Source of the DNA: Planctomycetota bacterium
GTDB taxonomy: Bacteria > Planctomycetota > UBA1135 > UBA2386
NCBI GenBank assembly: GCA_023433825.1
Contig: JAEYTU010000174.1
Location: 1 to 14,132, forward strand
Direction of reading: 5' to 3'
DNA: 14,132 nt
Translations under genes and position numbers: made by a program
In this document: in pieces, positions 7,464 through 14,132 of the stretch
Layout of the letters: every line of letters begins with the position of its first letter
How positions within the stretch are numbered: the first letter of the stretch is position 1
The notes under the pieces: generated by a model
The model's database searches: none
What the model was told of the DNA's origin: nothing
The model's input: only the letters and a program-made list of their open reading frames with translations

Positions 7464-8168
7464 TCACTCCCGCAGGTACAGGATCCGCTGGCACGATCCG
7501 CACGTGACGATCACCGTGCCGCCGTGCAGGCGGCCGTAGTCACCGGTCGTGACCTTCGAATGGCAGCCCTGGCAGATCTGCCCCTCGACCGCGCAGACGG
7601 CGACGTGGTCGCGACCGTGGAACAGGCGGTCGTAGCGCTCGAGGAGTTCGCGCGGGACGTCGGTGATCAGCGCCGGGCGGCGCGCCAGAACCTTCGCAGC
7701 TTCGACCTCACGCTTCGCGGCGAGCGCCGTTGCTTCGGCTTGGAACGTCGCGAAGACGTTCTCCTCCTCGGCGAGCTCCGTCGCAGCGGCCTCCGCCTGG
7801 ACGCGCAGTGACTCGACCTTGTCGAGCAATCCGAGACCTTCTTCCTCGAGCTGCGAGCGTTCCTTCTTGACCGACTCGATCTGGAACAGCATCGCCTGGT
7901 ACTCGGCGTTGTTCTTCACCGAGGACAGCCGCACTTCGATCTTCTTGATCTCGTCGTCGGCCTGCTTGATCCCCTTCTCCGCCGTGCGCTGCGCGACCTC
8001 GGCGTCCATCAGCGTCTTCTTGGCCTCGTCCGCCGTGCGGCGCAGTGCCGTCAGTCGGCGTTCGCGGCGGGCCGTCTCGGCAGGCAGCGAAACGAGATCC
8101 TTGCGGATGCGGGCGACCTCTTGGTCGACCTTCTGGACTTCGAGGAGTTTCTTGACGTCTGGATGCAA
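7464..8168 (-). CDS. C4-type zinc-ribbon coiled-coil protein (zf-RING_7 / CT398-like family)
   Basis: This is a 234-residue protein. Residues about 5-165 are a long antiparallel coiled coil. The conserved turn-region signature LSSVKNNAEYQAMLFQIE (81-98) is typical of the CT398-like family. Residues 190-230 form a zinc ribbon with cysteines at 199, 202, 223 and 226 (CQGC and CGSC). Proteins of this family are widespread and cytoplasmic. Chlamydial CT398 has been linked to sigma-54 and secretion components, but no general function is agreed. The start is a TTG codon at 8168 and begins MHPDVKKLLEVQKVD. An in-frame TAG lies about 40 bases upstream with no ATG or GTG between, so the TTG is close to forced. 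The gene is 140 bases after rpoD and 7 bases before selB. The wide gap with a candidate promoter suggests that it heads a separate transcription unit with selB. Confidence 0.88.
   Translation of the reverse strand: MHPDVKKLLEVQKVDQEVARIRKDLVSLPAETARRERRLTALRRTADEAKKTLMDAEVAQRTAEKGIKQADDEIKKIEVRLSSVKNNAEYQAMLFQIESVKKERSQLEEEGLGLLDKVESLRVQAEAAATELAEEENVFATFQAEATALAAKREVEAAKVLARRPALITDVPRELLERYDRLFHGRDHVAVCAVEGQICQGCHSKVTTGDYGRLHGGTVIVTCGSCQRILYLRE
7467..7471 (-). promoter_or_regulatory. ribosome binding site supporting the GTG start of selB
   Basis: GGGAG on the minus strand is part of the final codons of the zinc-ribbon gene, just before its TGA stop, and lies 10 bases before the GTG at 7456. 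It decides between the GTG and the internal ATG at 7426, and implies translational coupling of the two genes. Confidence 0.5.
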
Positions 8169-8204
8169 GCGCCGGCGACTCGCGGGGCGGAACGGGGGCG
8201 GCGC

Positions 8205-8232
8205 ATCCTAGCGAGCAGTGGAACTCGAACAA
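8205..8232 (-). promoter_or_regulatory. candidate sigma-70-type promoter for the zinc-ribbon / selB unit
   Basis: On the minus strand TTGTTC (8232-8227) and TAGGAT (8210-8205) are separated by 16 bases. They match the -35 consensus at 3 of 6 and the -10 consensus at 4 of 6 positions. Transcription would start about 30 bases before the TTG start codon at 8168. In such GC-rich DNA a match of this quality is modest evidence. The position between the rpoD hairpin and the gene start makes it plausible. Confidence 0.35.
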
Positions 8233-8280
8233 GGGCGCAGCCCGAGCAAGGGTGCGCCGCGCGCAAGGGCTCGATCCGCG
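8230..8280. repeat. three tandem 17-base repeats headed by CAAGGG
   Basis: CAAGGG occurs at 8230, 8247 and 8264, exactly 17 bases apart. The units are caagggcgcagcccgag, caagggtgcgccgcgcg and caagggctcgatccgcg. After the shared hexamer the units are only loosely similar. The array lies between rpoD and the zinc-ribbon gene and abuts the candidate -35 box. Part of it (8235-8257) can also fold as GCGCA-g-CCC / GGG-TGCGC. It may be an operator-like array or a decayed repeat. Confidence 0.5.
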
Positions 8281-8303
8281 CCGGTGCATCGCACCCGGCG
8301 CGG
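8276..8303 (-). terminator. strong hairpin just after rpoD, candidate terminator or 3' stability element
   Basis: The outer arms (7 bp, CCGCGCC with GGCGCGG), a single bulged base and an inner 5-bp stem (GGTGC with GCACC) enclose a 3-base loop, giving about 12 GC-rich pairs. It begins 5 bases after the rpoD TGA at 8309. No run of U follows, so it is not a textbook intrinsic terminator. It could protect the transcript end or work with Rho. Confidence 0.5.
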
Positions 8304-8308
8304 TGCGG

Positions 8309-10069
8309 TCACCCTTCGCCGGACCCGTCGAGGAATCCCGACAGCCGACGCGCGCGCACCGGGTGCTGCAGCTTGCGGACGGCCTTCGCCTCGATCTGGC
8401 GGACGCGTTCGCGTGTCACACGGAAGATCCGTCCGACCTCTTCGAGCGTGTAGGTGTAGCCGTCCCCGATGCCGTAGCGCAGCTTGATGATCTCGCGCTC
8501 GCGGAACGTCAACGTGCTGAGCACGCTCTCGATCCGCTCCTTCAGCATCTCGCGGCTTGCAGCCAGCACCGGCGATTCGACGGCTTCGTCCTCGATGAAG
8601 TCGCCGAAGTACGAGTCGTCCGACTCGCCGATCGGTCGATCGAGCGAGATCGGGTGCTTGCTGATCTTCATGACGCGCTTGGTCTCGTCGACCGAGACCT
8701 GCGCGGCTTCTGCGATCTCCTCGATCGTGGGTTCGCGGCCCTTCGACTGCAGCAGCTTCTTCGTCACGTTCCGAAGCTTGCTCATCGTCTCGATCATGTG
8801 GACCGGGATGCGGATCGTCCGCGCCTGATCGGCGATCGAGCGCGTGATCGCCTGTCGAATCCACCACGTCGCGTAGGTCGAGAACTTGTAGCCGCGGCGG
8901 TACTCGTACTTCTCGACCGCCTTCATCAGGCCGGTGTTCCCTTCCTGGATCAGGTCGAGGAACGACAGTCCGCGGTTGCGGTACTTCTTCGCGATCGAGA
9001 CGACGAGGCGAAGGTTGCCCGACGACAGCTTGCGCTTGGCGTCCTCGTAGTTGGCGTAGGCGTCGCGGACGAGGTTCAGGCGTCGCTCCAGCTTGTCGAT
9101 CGACTCCAGCGCGTCGACCTGCAGATCGTGGACGCGACGACGCAGCTCCTGCGCCTGCGGATTGCTGTGCTGCGCACCGCGGTAGTTCTGCAGCTTGCGT
9201 TCGAGACGACGCATCTCGGCGACGCGGCTCTCCAGCAGATCGATCATCGGCCGGACCTTCTTGCCCTGAAGGTTCAGCTCTTCGATCAGCAGCACCGCCT
9301 TGCGCTTGCGCGACACGATGCGCTTCTTCAGCACGGTCGCCTTCGGACGTTGGATCGGCTCGCCGGCCTCGTCGGCGACCAGCAGTTGCTCGTAGTCCTT
9401 CCGCGCGACCTCGTAGATGCGACCCAACGTCTCGATGTTCCCGGGCAGCCGGTTCGACAGATCGGCCTTGCCGACCTCGGGATCCTGCTGGTTGACCTTC
9501 AACGTGCGATCGAACGCCAGCTCGCCGCGGACGACGTCCTGCAGGATCTCGATCGCATTCGCCAACCCGAACCCGGAGCTCAGCACCTCCTTCCGGAACT
9601 GCTTGCGCGTCAGCTCGATCTTCCGCGCGAGCGAGATCTCCTCCTCGCGCGTCAGCAGCGGGATCTCGCCCATCTGCGTCAGGTACATCCGAACCGGGTC
9701 GTCGATCTTCTCGGTCACGTCGACGGTCGGCGCCGCCGTGTCGAGTTCGACGGTCTCCTCGGTGCCCTCGCGTCCGGTCGTGAACGTCTCGCTCTCGGCG
9801 TCCGGGAACGCGTCGTCCTCCGGCGGCTCGAAGCCCGGCTCGTTGCCGTCGCGCGACTTCGCCTTCTTCGCGTTCTTCGCGCGTTCGGCACCGTCGACGA
9901 TCTCGATGCCGGCTTCCTCGATCATCGCCATCGCCTGCTCGATCTTCTCCGGCGCCGACGCGTCGTCGGGCAGGAGCTCGCTCAGTTGGGCCAACGTCAC
10001 GTGCCCGACTTTGCGTGCGTTCTTGATCAGCGTCTTGATCGAGGTTTCGAAGCTGTCCATGGGGGTCAT
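8309..10069 (-). CDS. rpoD: RNA polymerase principal sigma factor (sigma-70, RpoD)
   Basis: This 586-residue group 1 sigma factor directs RNA polymerase to housekeeping promoters. Region 1.1 is at about 5-60, followed by an acidic, charged linker. Region 1.2 begins at DPVRMYLTQMGEIPLLT (124-140). A non-conserved insert of about 190 residues (157-345) is typical of primary sigma factors. Region 2 carries NLRLVVSIAKKYRNRGLSF (352-370), DLIQEGNTGLMKAVEKYEY (372-390) and FSTYATWWIRQAI (396-408). Region 3 is at about 428-505. Region 4 has TFREREIIKLRYG (521-533) and the helix-turn-helix TLEEVGRIFRVTRERVRQIE (541-560). The start is ATG 10069. An in-frame ATG 9 bases further in (10060) is possible, and neither has a strong Shine-Dalgarno site. 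The gene follows dnaG by 29 bases, so the two should form one transcript, as in the macromolecular-synthesis operon of many bacteria. Confidence 0.97.
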   Translation of the reverse strand: MTPMDSFETSIKTLIKNARKVGHVTLAQLSELLPDDASAPEKIEQAMAMIEEAGIEIVDGAERAKNAKKAKSRDGNEPGFEPPEDDAFPDAESETFTTGREGTEETVELDTAAPTVDVTEKIDDPVRMYLTQMGEIPLLTREEEISLARKIELTRKQFRKEVLSSGFGLANAIEILQDVVRGELAFDRTLKVNQQDPEVGKADLSNRLPGNIETLGRIYEVARKDYEQLLVADEAGEPIQRPKATVLKKRIVSRKRKAVLLIEELNLQGKKVRPMIDLLESRVAEMRRLERKLQNYRGAQHSNPQAQELRRRVHDLQVDALESIDKLERRLNLVRDAYANYEDAKRKLSSGNLRLVVSIAKKYRNRGLSFLDLIQEGNTGLMKAVEKYEYRRGYKFSTYATWWIRQAITRSIADQARTIRIPVHMIETMSKLRNVTKKLLQSKGREPTIEEIAEAAQVSVDETKRVMKISKHPISLDRPIGESDDSYFGDFIEDEAVESPVLAASREMLKERIESVLSTLTFREREIIKLRYGIGDGYTYTLEEVGRIFRVTRERVRQIEAKAVRKLQHPVRARRLSGFLDGSGEG

Positions 10070-10098
10070 TCGTTTGCGCGTCGGATCGGGACTTGGGA

Positions 10099-11913
10099 TC
10101 AGTTCCGGCGAAGGTGCTCGAGGTACTCGCGCGTCAGTCGATCGACGAGCGGTTGGTCGCCTGCGGCTGCAGCTTCCTGCATCTTCAGGCGGAGTTGTTG
10201 GGCGACGCGGCGGACGTCCCCGGCGCGAAGCACGCGCAAGGACTGTTGCAGCGACGCGCGGGCGTCACGGATCACGGCGGCGCGATCGACGACCAGCGCG
10301 ACCAGGCTGCGGCGCCGTGGTTGCTCGGTGAATTCGGTGAACAGCCGCGCGACGACGGCATTGCGCTCGAGGATCCCGGCGGCTGCCGCGACACGAACCG
10401 CCGCGAGAACGGCGTCGACGTCGTCGTGACCGCACGACGCGTCGGTGACGTCGTCGATCGTCTGCGGTTCGCGAAGGACGCAGGCAAGGACGTCGAGTTG
10501 CGCCTCGGTCGGTGCCGCGATCGGCGGCGCGTCGGTGCCGACGCTGCCGACTGCGTCGGCGCGTGGCGTCGCGTCGGACTTTCCAACGCGAGCGCGCTGT
10601 TTGACGCTGCGGTGGAACGTCTCGGGATCGAGCCCGAGCTGCGCTGCCATCCGCGAGACCAACAGTGCGCGTCGGGCCGGGTTGTCGAGGCGGCCGAGCA
10701 CTTCGGCACATTCGTCGAGCACGCGCGCGACGGCGGCGTCGTTCGACAGGTCGAGACGTTGGCGCAGCAATCGGAACCAAGCCGTCAGCGCGTCGTCGGC
10801 GGCATCGATCCAGCTGCGAAACCGTGCTCGTCCGGCTTCGACATCGGCGTCGGTCGAACCCGGACGACGCGACAGCGCATCGGCGGGATCCAGTCCTTCC
10901 GGCAGCAGCGCGATGCGCAGCGGCAGTTCCGACGCCGCGAGTTCGCGGAACGCCTTCTCTGCGGCTTGCCGTCCGGCGCGATCGCCGTCGAACAGCAGCA
11001 CGACGCCGTCGGTCGCATAGCGCACGAGCGTGCGGGCGTGATCGGTCGTCAGCGCGGTCCCGAGCGTCGCGGCCGCCCCGCGGAAGCCGGCCAGATGCGC
11101 GGCGATGACGTCGGTGTACCCCTCCATGACGACGACGCGGCGTTCGCCCGCCTGCTTGACGTGCTTGAGTCCGAACAGCACGCGGCGCTTCTGGAAGAAC
11201 GGCGACTCCGGTGAGTTGACGTACTTCGGCTTGCTGTCGTCGAGCACTCGCCCACCGAAGCCGACGACGCGGCCGCGCTCGTCTTCGATCGGGAACATCA
11301 GGCGACCGCGGAACGGTTCGATACGTCCGTCGCGAACGAGGCCGGCCATCTCCAAGACCTCGAGTGGCAGCCGTTCGCGGCGCGCGAATTCGACCAAGCG
11401 GCCGGAGTCCTGCGGATGGAACCCGAGGCCGAACGGCACGACGGCGTCGGCGAGGCCCCGCGCGGCGACGTAGGCGCGCGCTGCTCCCGCGTCCGGCCCA
11501 CGCAACGCGGCCGCGAACCAGTCGCGGACCTTCCCGAGTACGCCGGCCCAGTCGACCTGTGGCGCGCGCGGACCACCGCGTTCGTTCCGGAACAGACCCT
11601 CGGTCGAGATCCCGGCGCGGTCTGCGAGTCGTTCGAGCGCCTCACGGAAACCGAGCCCCTCACGCTCCATGACGAACGTGAAGACATCGCCACTCTTCTT
11701 GCAGCCGTAGCAGTGGAAGTGCTGCGTCTCCGGGTACACGGTGAACGACGGCGACTTCTCCTGGTGGAACGGGCACAGCGCGACGAGCATCCGACCCCTG
11801 GCGCGCAACGGGATGTAGCTCTCGATCAGGGCGACGATGTCGGTCGCCTCCTTGACGCGGAGCTTCACCTCGTCGGAGCGTTCCATCAGCATCTGGGGGG
11901 TCGAAGCGGGCAC
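10099..11913 (-). CDS. dnaG: DNA primase DnaG
   Basis: This 604-residue primase makes RNA primers for replication together with the replicative helicase. The N-terminal zinc-binding domain has C47, H50, C68 and C71 (CPFH and CYGC) with the usual EKSPSF segment. The catalytic core spans about 115-430. In its TOPRIM part E264 of VVMEGYTDVI and D309/D311 of LLFDGDRAGR are the metal ligands. The segment FRGRLMFPIEDERGRVVGFGGR (201-222) is characteristic. Residues about 465-604 are the helicase-binding C-terminal domain. The start is taken as GTG 11913. ATG codons at 11892 and 11886 (residues 8 and 10) are equally possible, because no candidate has a clear Shine-Dalgarno site. The first conserved residues begin only at about residue 14. 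rpoD follows after 29 bases. rpsU, often the first gene of this operon, is absent. Confidence 0.96.
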   Translation of the reverse strand: MPASTPQMLMERSDEVKLRVKEATDIVALIESYIPLRARGRMLVALCPFHQEKSPSFTVYPETQHFHCYGCKKSGDVFTFVMEREGLGFREALERLADRAGISTEGLFRNERGGPRAPQVDWAGVLGKVRDWFAAALRGPDAGAARAYVAARGLADAVVPFGLGFHPQDSGRLVEFARRERLPLEVLEMAGLVRDGRIEPFRGRLMFPIEDERGRVVGFGGRVLDDSKPKYVNSPESPFFQKRRVLFGLKHVKQAGERRVVVMEGYTDVIAAHLAGFRGAAATLGTALTTDHARTLVRYATDGVVLLFDGDRAGRQAAEKAFRELAASELPLRIALLPEGLDPADALSRRPGSTDADVEAGRARFRSWIDAADDALTAWFRLLRQRLDLSNDAAVARVLDECAEVLGRLDNPARRALLVSRMAAQLGLDPETFHRSVKQRARVGKSDATPRADAVGSVGTDAPPIAAPTEAQLDVLACVLREPQTIDDVTDASCGHDDVDAVLAAVRVAAAAGILERNAVVARLFTEFTEQPRRRSLVALVVDRAAVIRDARASLQQSLRVLRAGDVRRVAQQLRLKMQEAAAAGDQPLVDRLTREYLEHLRRN

Positions 11914-12012
11914 GGAGGGGCGAGTTCGTTTCGGGGGTTGATGGCGCGGGCGTCGGAAGCGCGGGCGTGAGGGGTGCGGAGACCGCGAGGAAGCGGTTCG
12001 GAAGCGGGGGGG
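11914..12012 (-). promoter_or_regulatory. C-rich, G-poor leader upstream of dnaG
   Basis: Read as minus-strand RNA, the ~100 bases before the dnaG start are about 55% C and 18% G by hand count. This is strongly skewed for a genome in which C and G are otherwise near balanced. The stretch is pyrimidine-rich and has little strong self-pairing. Such RNA is the type bound by Rho (rut-like). It contains no convincing Shine-Dalgarno site. A direct repeat GCGCGGGCGT (plus-strand sense) lies at 11944-11953 and 11959-11968. A regulatory role is inference. Confidence 0.35.
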
Positions 12013-12171
12013 TCGCTGCGTTGCGAAAAGCCCCGAAGCCTATCACTAGATCTTGGTCCCAGCGGCACTTGATCCTGATCGGCCGTTCCCGCGGCGAACC
12101 TAGGGAGCCGGCAAAGCCACCGTGAGGGCCACCGCCGAAGCGGCGGGATGGTAGGACCGCCTTCGGTTCGG
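12013..12171. other. intergenic stretch between rsmA and the dnaG leader, no gene seen
   Basis: No open frame with coding character, tRNA or known RNA is visible. The segment 12024-12060 is the most AT-rich part and probably holds the dnaG-rpoD promoter. The best -10-like sequence on the minus strand is TGATAGGCT (extended -10 type, near 12037-12045), but no good -35 box stands 16-18 bases upstream, so I do not call a promoter. The rsmA end carries a perfect GC hairpin, listed separately. Confidence 0.4.
12132..12146 (-). terminator. GC hairpin downstream of rsmA, weak terminator candidate
   Basis: CCGCCG (12132-12137) and CGGCGG (12141-12146) are exact inverted repeats around a 3-base loop, about 25 bases after the rsmA stop. 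No U-tract follows on the minus strand, and short GC palindromes are common at this base composition. Confidence 0.3.
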
Positions 12172-13104
12172 TCAAGGCCGGCGATCGCCGCGGGACCGCA
12201 GAACCGCGGCGTCGAACAACGCCAGCAGCTCTGACGGCGTCAGCTCCTCGGCGCGCCGCGACAGAGCTGGGAGCGCCGGCGAAATCGACGCGGCGTTGGC
12301 CTCGGCCGGGACCTCGCCGAGGGCAGCGGTCACTGCCCGAGTCAGTGTCGAACGCAGTTGTTTGCGGCGGCTGCGGAACAGTTCGCGCAGGAACCGGCGG
12401 AAGCACAGCCGATCGGGGACCGGCCACTGGACGAACGCCGTCGGCAACGCGGTCAGTCGGATCACGACCGAGTCGACGTTCGGTCGCGGGCGGAAGACCT
12501 CGCGACCGATCCGCCGGACGATCCGGACGTCGTAGGTCAGGCCGAGGAGCGCCGCCAACGCGCCGTCGACGACGCCGGTCGCCCCGGCGAGCCGTTCGCC
12601 GAGTTCGCTCTGGACCAACAGCACGCAGGTCTGCGGAAGCGTCTCCAACACAGGGAGTTGGGCCAGGAACGGGCCGGAGATCGCATACGGCAGGTTCGCG
12701 GCGAGCAGGAAGCGACCGCCGACGGCTGCCTGCGCCGCGCGAACGGCATCGACGACGGTCGGAGCGATCCGATCGCCGTCGAGCACGTCGGACGCGACGA
12801 CTTCGAGCCTCGCGCCGCGGTCCGGGAACGACGCCCGCTCCTCGTCCAGGATCGCGCGCAGCCGCGGATCGATCTCGACGGCGACGACGCGCCCGGCGTC
12901 GCGCAGCAGTTCGCGGGTCAGAAAGCCGAGCCCAGGGCCGACTTCGAGGACGACGTCGTCACGCGTCGCGCCGAGCTCGGCCGCGATCGCGCGGTGCAGG
13001 CTCGGGTCGAGCAGGAAGTTCTGACCGAACCGCCGCTGCGGCGAGAAGCCATGCGCGGCCATCCGTTCGCGCCAGTACGAGAACGGCTCCCGTTCGTCGG
13101 TCAC
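12172..13104 (-). CDS. rsmA: 16S rRNA (adenine1518/1519-N6)-dimethyltransferase RsmA (KsgA)
   Basis: This 310-residue SAM-dependent enzyme dimethylates the two adjacent adenines in helix 45 of 16S rRNA during late 30S assembly. Motifs occur in family order: FGQNFLLD (26-33), SAM-binding EVGPGLG (54-60), acidic E77 after the second strand, D106, catalytic NLPY (137-140), FRPRPNVDS (204-212) and the basic FRSRRKQLRSTL (243-254). The C-terminal helical domain has RAEELTPSELLALFD (284-298). Length is slightly above the usual 270-290, mainly from an extended N-terminus before the FGQNFL motif. The start is GTG 13104, whose GTGA overlaps the TGA stop of the upstream lipoprotein gene and implies translational coupling. 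An internal ATG at residue 15 is the alternative. Confidence 0.96.
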   Translation of the reverse strand: MTDEREPFSYWRERMAAHGFSPQRRFGQNFLLDPSLHRAIAAELGATRDDVVLEVGPGLGFLTRELLRDAGRVVAVEIDPRLRAILDEERASFPDRGARLEVVASDVLDGDRIAPTVVDAVRAAQAAVGGRFLLAANLPYAISGPFLAQLPVLETLPQTCVLLVQSELGERLAGATGVVDGALAALLGLTYDVRIVRRIGREVFRPRPNVDSVVIRLTALPTAFVQWPVPDRLCFRRFLRELFRSRRKQLRSTLTRAVTAALGEVPAEANAASISPALPALSRRAEELTPSELLALFDAAVLRSRGDRRP

Positions 13105-14120
13105 CGCGTCAGCTCACGTCGCAGGATCGAGGCCAACGGTCCCGGCGAACGCGCCCGCGCGAGCGCCCGTGGGAATGCCTCACCAAGCACGCGGCGATGC
13201 TCCGGACGGTTCGTGAATGCGATGACCGCGGCGATCAGGTCGTCGTTCGGGCGCGCGGTCTCGAGCCACGTCCCCAACAGTTCGTCCGGCGTCGTCGCCA
13301 GCCGGATCCCGATCCGGTCACTCCACTCCCCCTCCAACCACTCGCTGCGCAACGCCTCGGACGCTGCCGACCGCGGCGTGACCTGTCCGAACTGCCCGCC
13401 GACGACGAGTCGCGGTGCGTGTCGGCCGCTCGCCTCGACGAGCCAGGCCGTCGCGAGCGGCAGCGGCCACGGCACGAACGAGCGCAACGCAGGATCGTCG
13501 CGCAGTGCGAACGACGCCGCACGCGCAGTGACCGGCGCGACCGCAGCGTCGACGCGGAAGAACCAGTCGGGAACCGTCAGCGTCCATTCCGCGGCATTTC
13601 CGATCAGGTCGTAGGCGCCGGAACTCTGGCGTCCCGACTCGAACGTGCCGACCGGCGTCAGTCGCCCCAAGCCGAGTTCACTCGTGTTGACCCAGGTTCG
13701 ATCGAACCGGTTCCCCCACGGGTACGCGTACTCGTTGCCTGCGGTCGCCGCGTACAGCCACTCGTCGGCGCGCATCAACCGGCACATCCGCCATCGCGCG
13801 TAGGCCTTCGCTTCGACGAACGTGACGCGTGTGACCGGGGAGCGGAGTTCGCGTTCGCTGCGCGGCTCGCCCCGCGCGACGTCGTCGCCGGCATCGCGCT
13901 GGAACGCGAGCCAATCGCCTTCCGTCGACTCGAATCGGTCGAGGAAGAACGGTCCACCCTGACTGACGACGCGAGGGTGGAGGACGAGATCCGGCAGGAT
14001 CCCGAAGCGAGCGGTGCGCGGCGACAACCGCGCCGGTGGCGGCGGCGCTTCCCTCTCGCACCCGGCGGCGACCGCGACGACGACGAGCAAGCACCCGCCT
14101 GCCAGTCGGCGGTGCAGCAC
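13101..14120 (-). CDS. SUMF1/FGE-sulfatase-domain lipoprotein, not a true formylglycine-generating enzyme
   Basis: This is a 339-residue protein from GTG 14120. The frame stays open for the 12 bases to the window edge, so the start may lie slightly upstream outside it. The N-terminus has RR at 4-5, a hydrophobic core and the lipobox VAAGC (17-21). It should be lipid-anchored on Cys21, followed by a Pro-rich linker. Residues about 50-275 are a SUMF1-type (C-type-lectin-like) domain, with FFLDRFESTEGDWLAF (58-73), SPVTRVTFVEAKAYARW (94-110), RLMRADEWLYAAT (114-126), YPWGNRFD (133-140), GAYDLIGNAAEWT (168-180) and GIRLA (271-275). The C-terminal cysteine pair that FGE uses for catalysis is absent; the only cysteine in the domain is C113. 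VVGGQFGQ replaces the usual RGGSW. A binding or scaffold role in the envelope is more likely than sulfatase activation. It overlaps rsmA by 4 bases. Confidence 0.85.
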   Translation of the reverse strand: MLHRRLAGGCLLVVVAVAAGCEREAPPPPARLSPRTARFGILPDLVLHPRVVSQGGPFFLDRFESTEGDWLAFQRDAGDDVARGEPRSERELRSPVTRVTFVEAKAYARWRMCRLMRADEWLYAATAGNEYAYPWGNRFDRTWVNTSELGLGRLTPVGTFESGRQSSGAYDLIGNAAEWTLTVPDWFFRVDAAVAPVTARAASFALRDDPALRSFVPWPLPLATAWLVEASGRHAPRLVVGGQFGQVTPRSAASEALRSEWLEGEWSDRIGIRLATTPDELLGTWLETARPNDDLIAAVIAFTNRPEHRRVLGEAFPRALARARSPGPLASILRRELTR

Positions 14121-14132
14121 GCCGTCCGTGAC

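Noticed and set aside
8252..10429. A 725-codon open frame on the plus strand opposite rpoD and the end of dnaG
   Set aside because: The translation is low-information Leu/Arg/Asp sequence without motifs. It is an antisense shadow of rpoD, whose every conserved region is intact.
11914..12171. A tRNA or small RNA gene in the largest intergenic gap
   Set aside because: No cloverleaf, T-loop GTTCGA with matching arms, or other recognisable RNA fold could be found by eye on either strand.
1..14132. CRISPR array, insertion sequence, phage or toxin-antitoxin module
   Set aside because: No regularly spaced long repeats, transposase or integrase motifs, or paired small toxin-antitoxin frames were seen. 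The only regular repeat is the short 17-base triplet at 8230-8280.

Overview
The window is GC-rich (roughly two thirds G+C) bacterial chromosome, almost fully coding. It carries nine intact or near-intact minus-strand genes and the 3' part of one plus-strand gene. The gene content suggests a member of Planctomycetota, probably one of the deep-branching marine 'Pla/Poly' type lineages. The reasons are an FG-GAP protein with a C-terminal module I associate with that phylum, a secreted HEAT-VWA protein, a SUMF1-like lipoprotein, and a dnaG-rpoD block with a zinc-ribbon coiled-coil protein. The taxonomic call is inference from recalled family features, not from a marker tree.

Layout from left to right. 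Positions 1-1296 (plus) hold the C-terminal ~430 residues of a secreted FG-GAP beta-propeller protein, which converges on the minus-strand block with an 18-base gap. The rest reads right to left. A SUMF1-like lipoprotein (13101-14120) is coupled through a GTGA overlap to rsmA (12172-13104). A 258-base intergenic stretch follows, with a C-rich leader next to dnaG. Then come dnaG (10099-11913) and rpoD (8309-10069), 29 bases apart, which is the core of the macromolecular-synthesis operon. After rpoD a 140-base gap holds a strong hairpin, three 17-base repeats and a candidate promoter. Next are a coiled-coil zinc-ribbon protein (7464-8168) and selB (5504-7456), separated by 7 bases. The tail has three poorly characterised genes: an acidic single-pass membrane protein with two Sm/SH3-like barrels (3533-5401), a small four-cysteine zinc protein (2937-3473) and a secreted HEAT-VWA protein (1315-2862).

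Together the right and middle parts are housekeeping information processing: rRNA methylation, primer synthesis, principal sigma factor and selenocysteine decoding. The left part encodes envelope or surface proteins of unknown role. I see no tRNA, rRNA, CRISPR array, insertion sequence, phage gene or toxin-antitoxin module. I also see no convincing new defence or mobile system. The least explained material is the three-gene tail at 1315-5401 and the non-coding DNA at 5402-5503, 8169-8308 and 11914-12171. Five genes (zinc-ribbon, selB, dnaG, rsmA, lipoprotein) appear to start with GTG or TTG.
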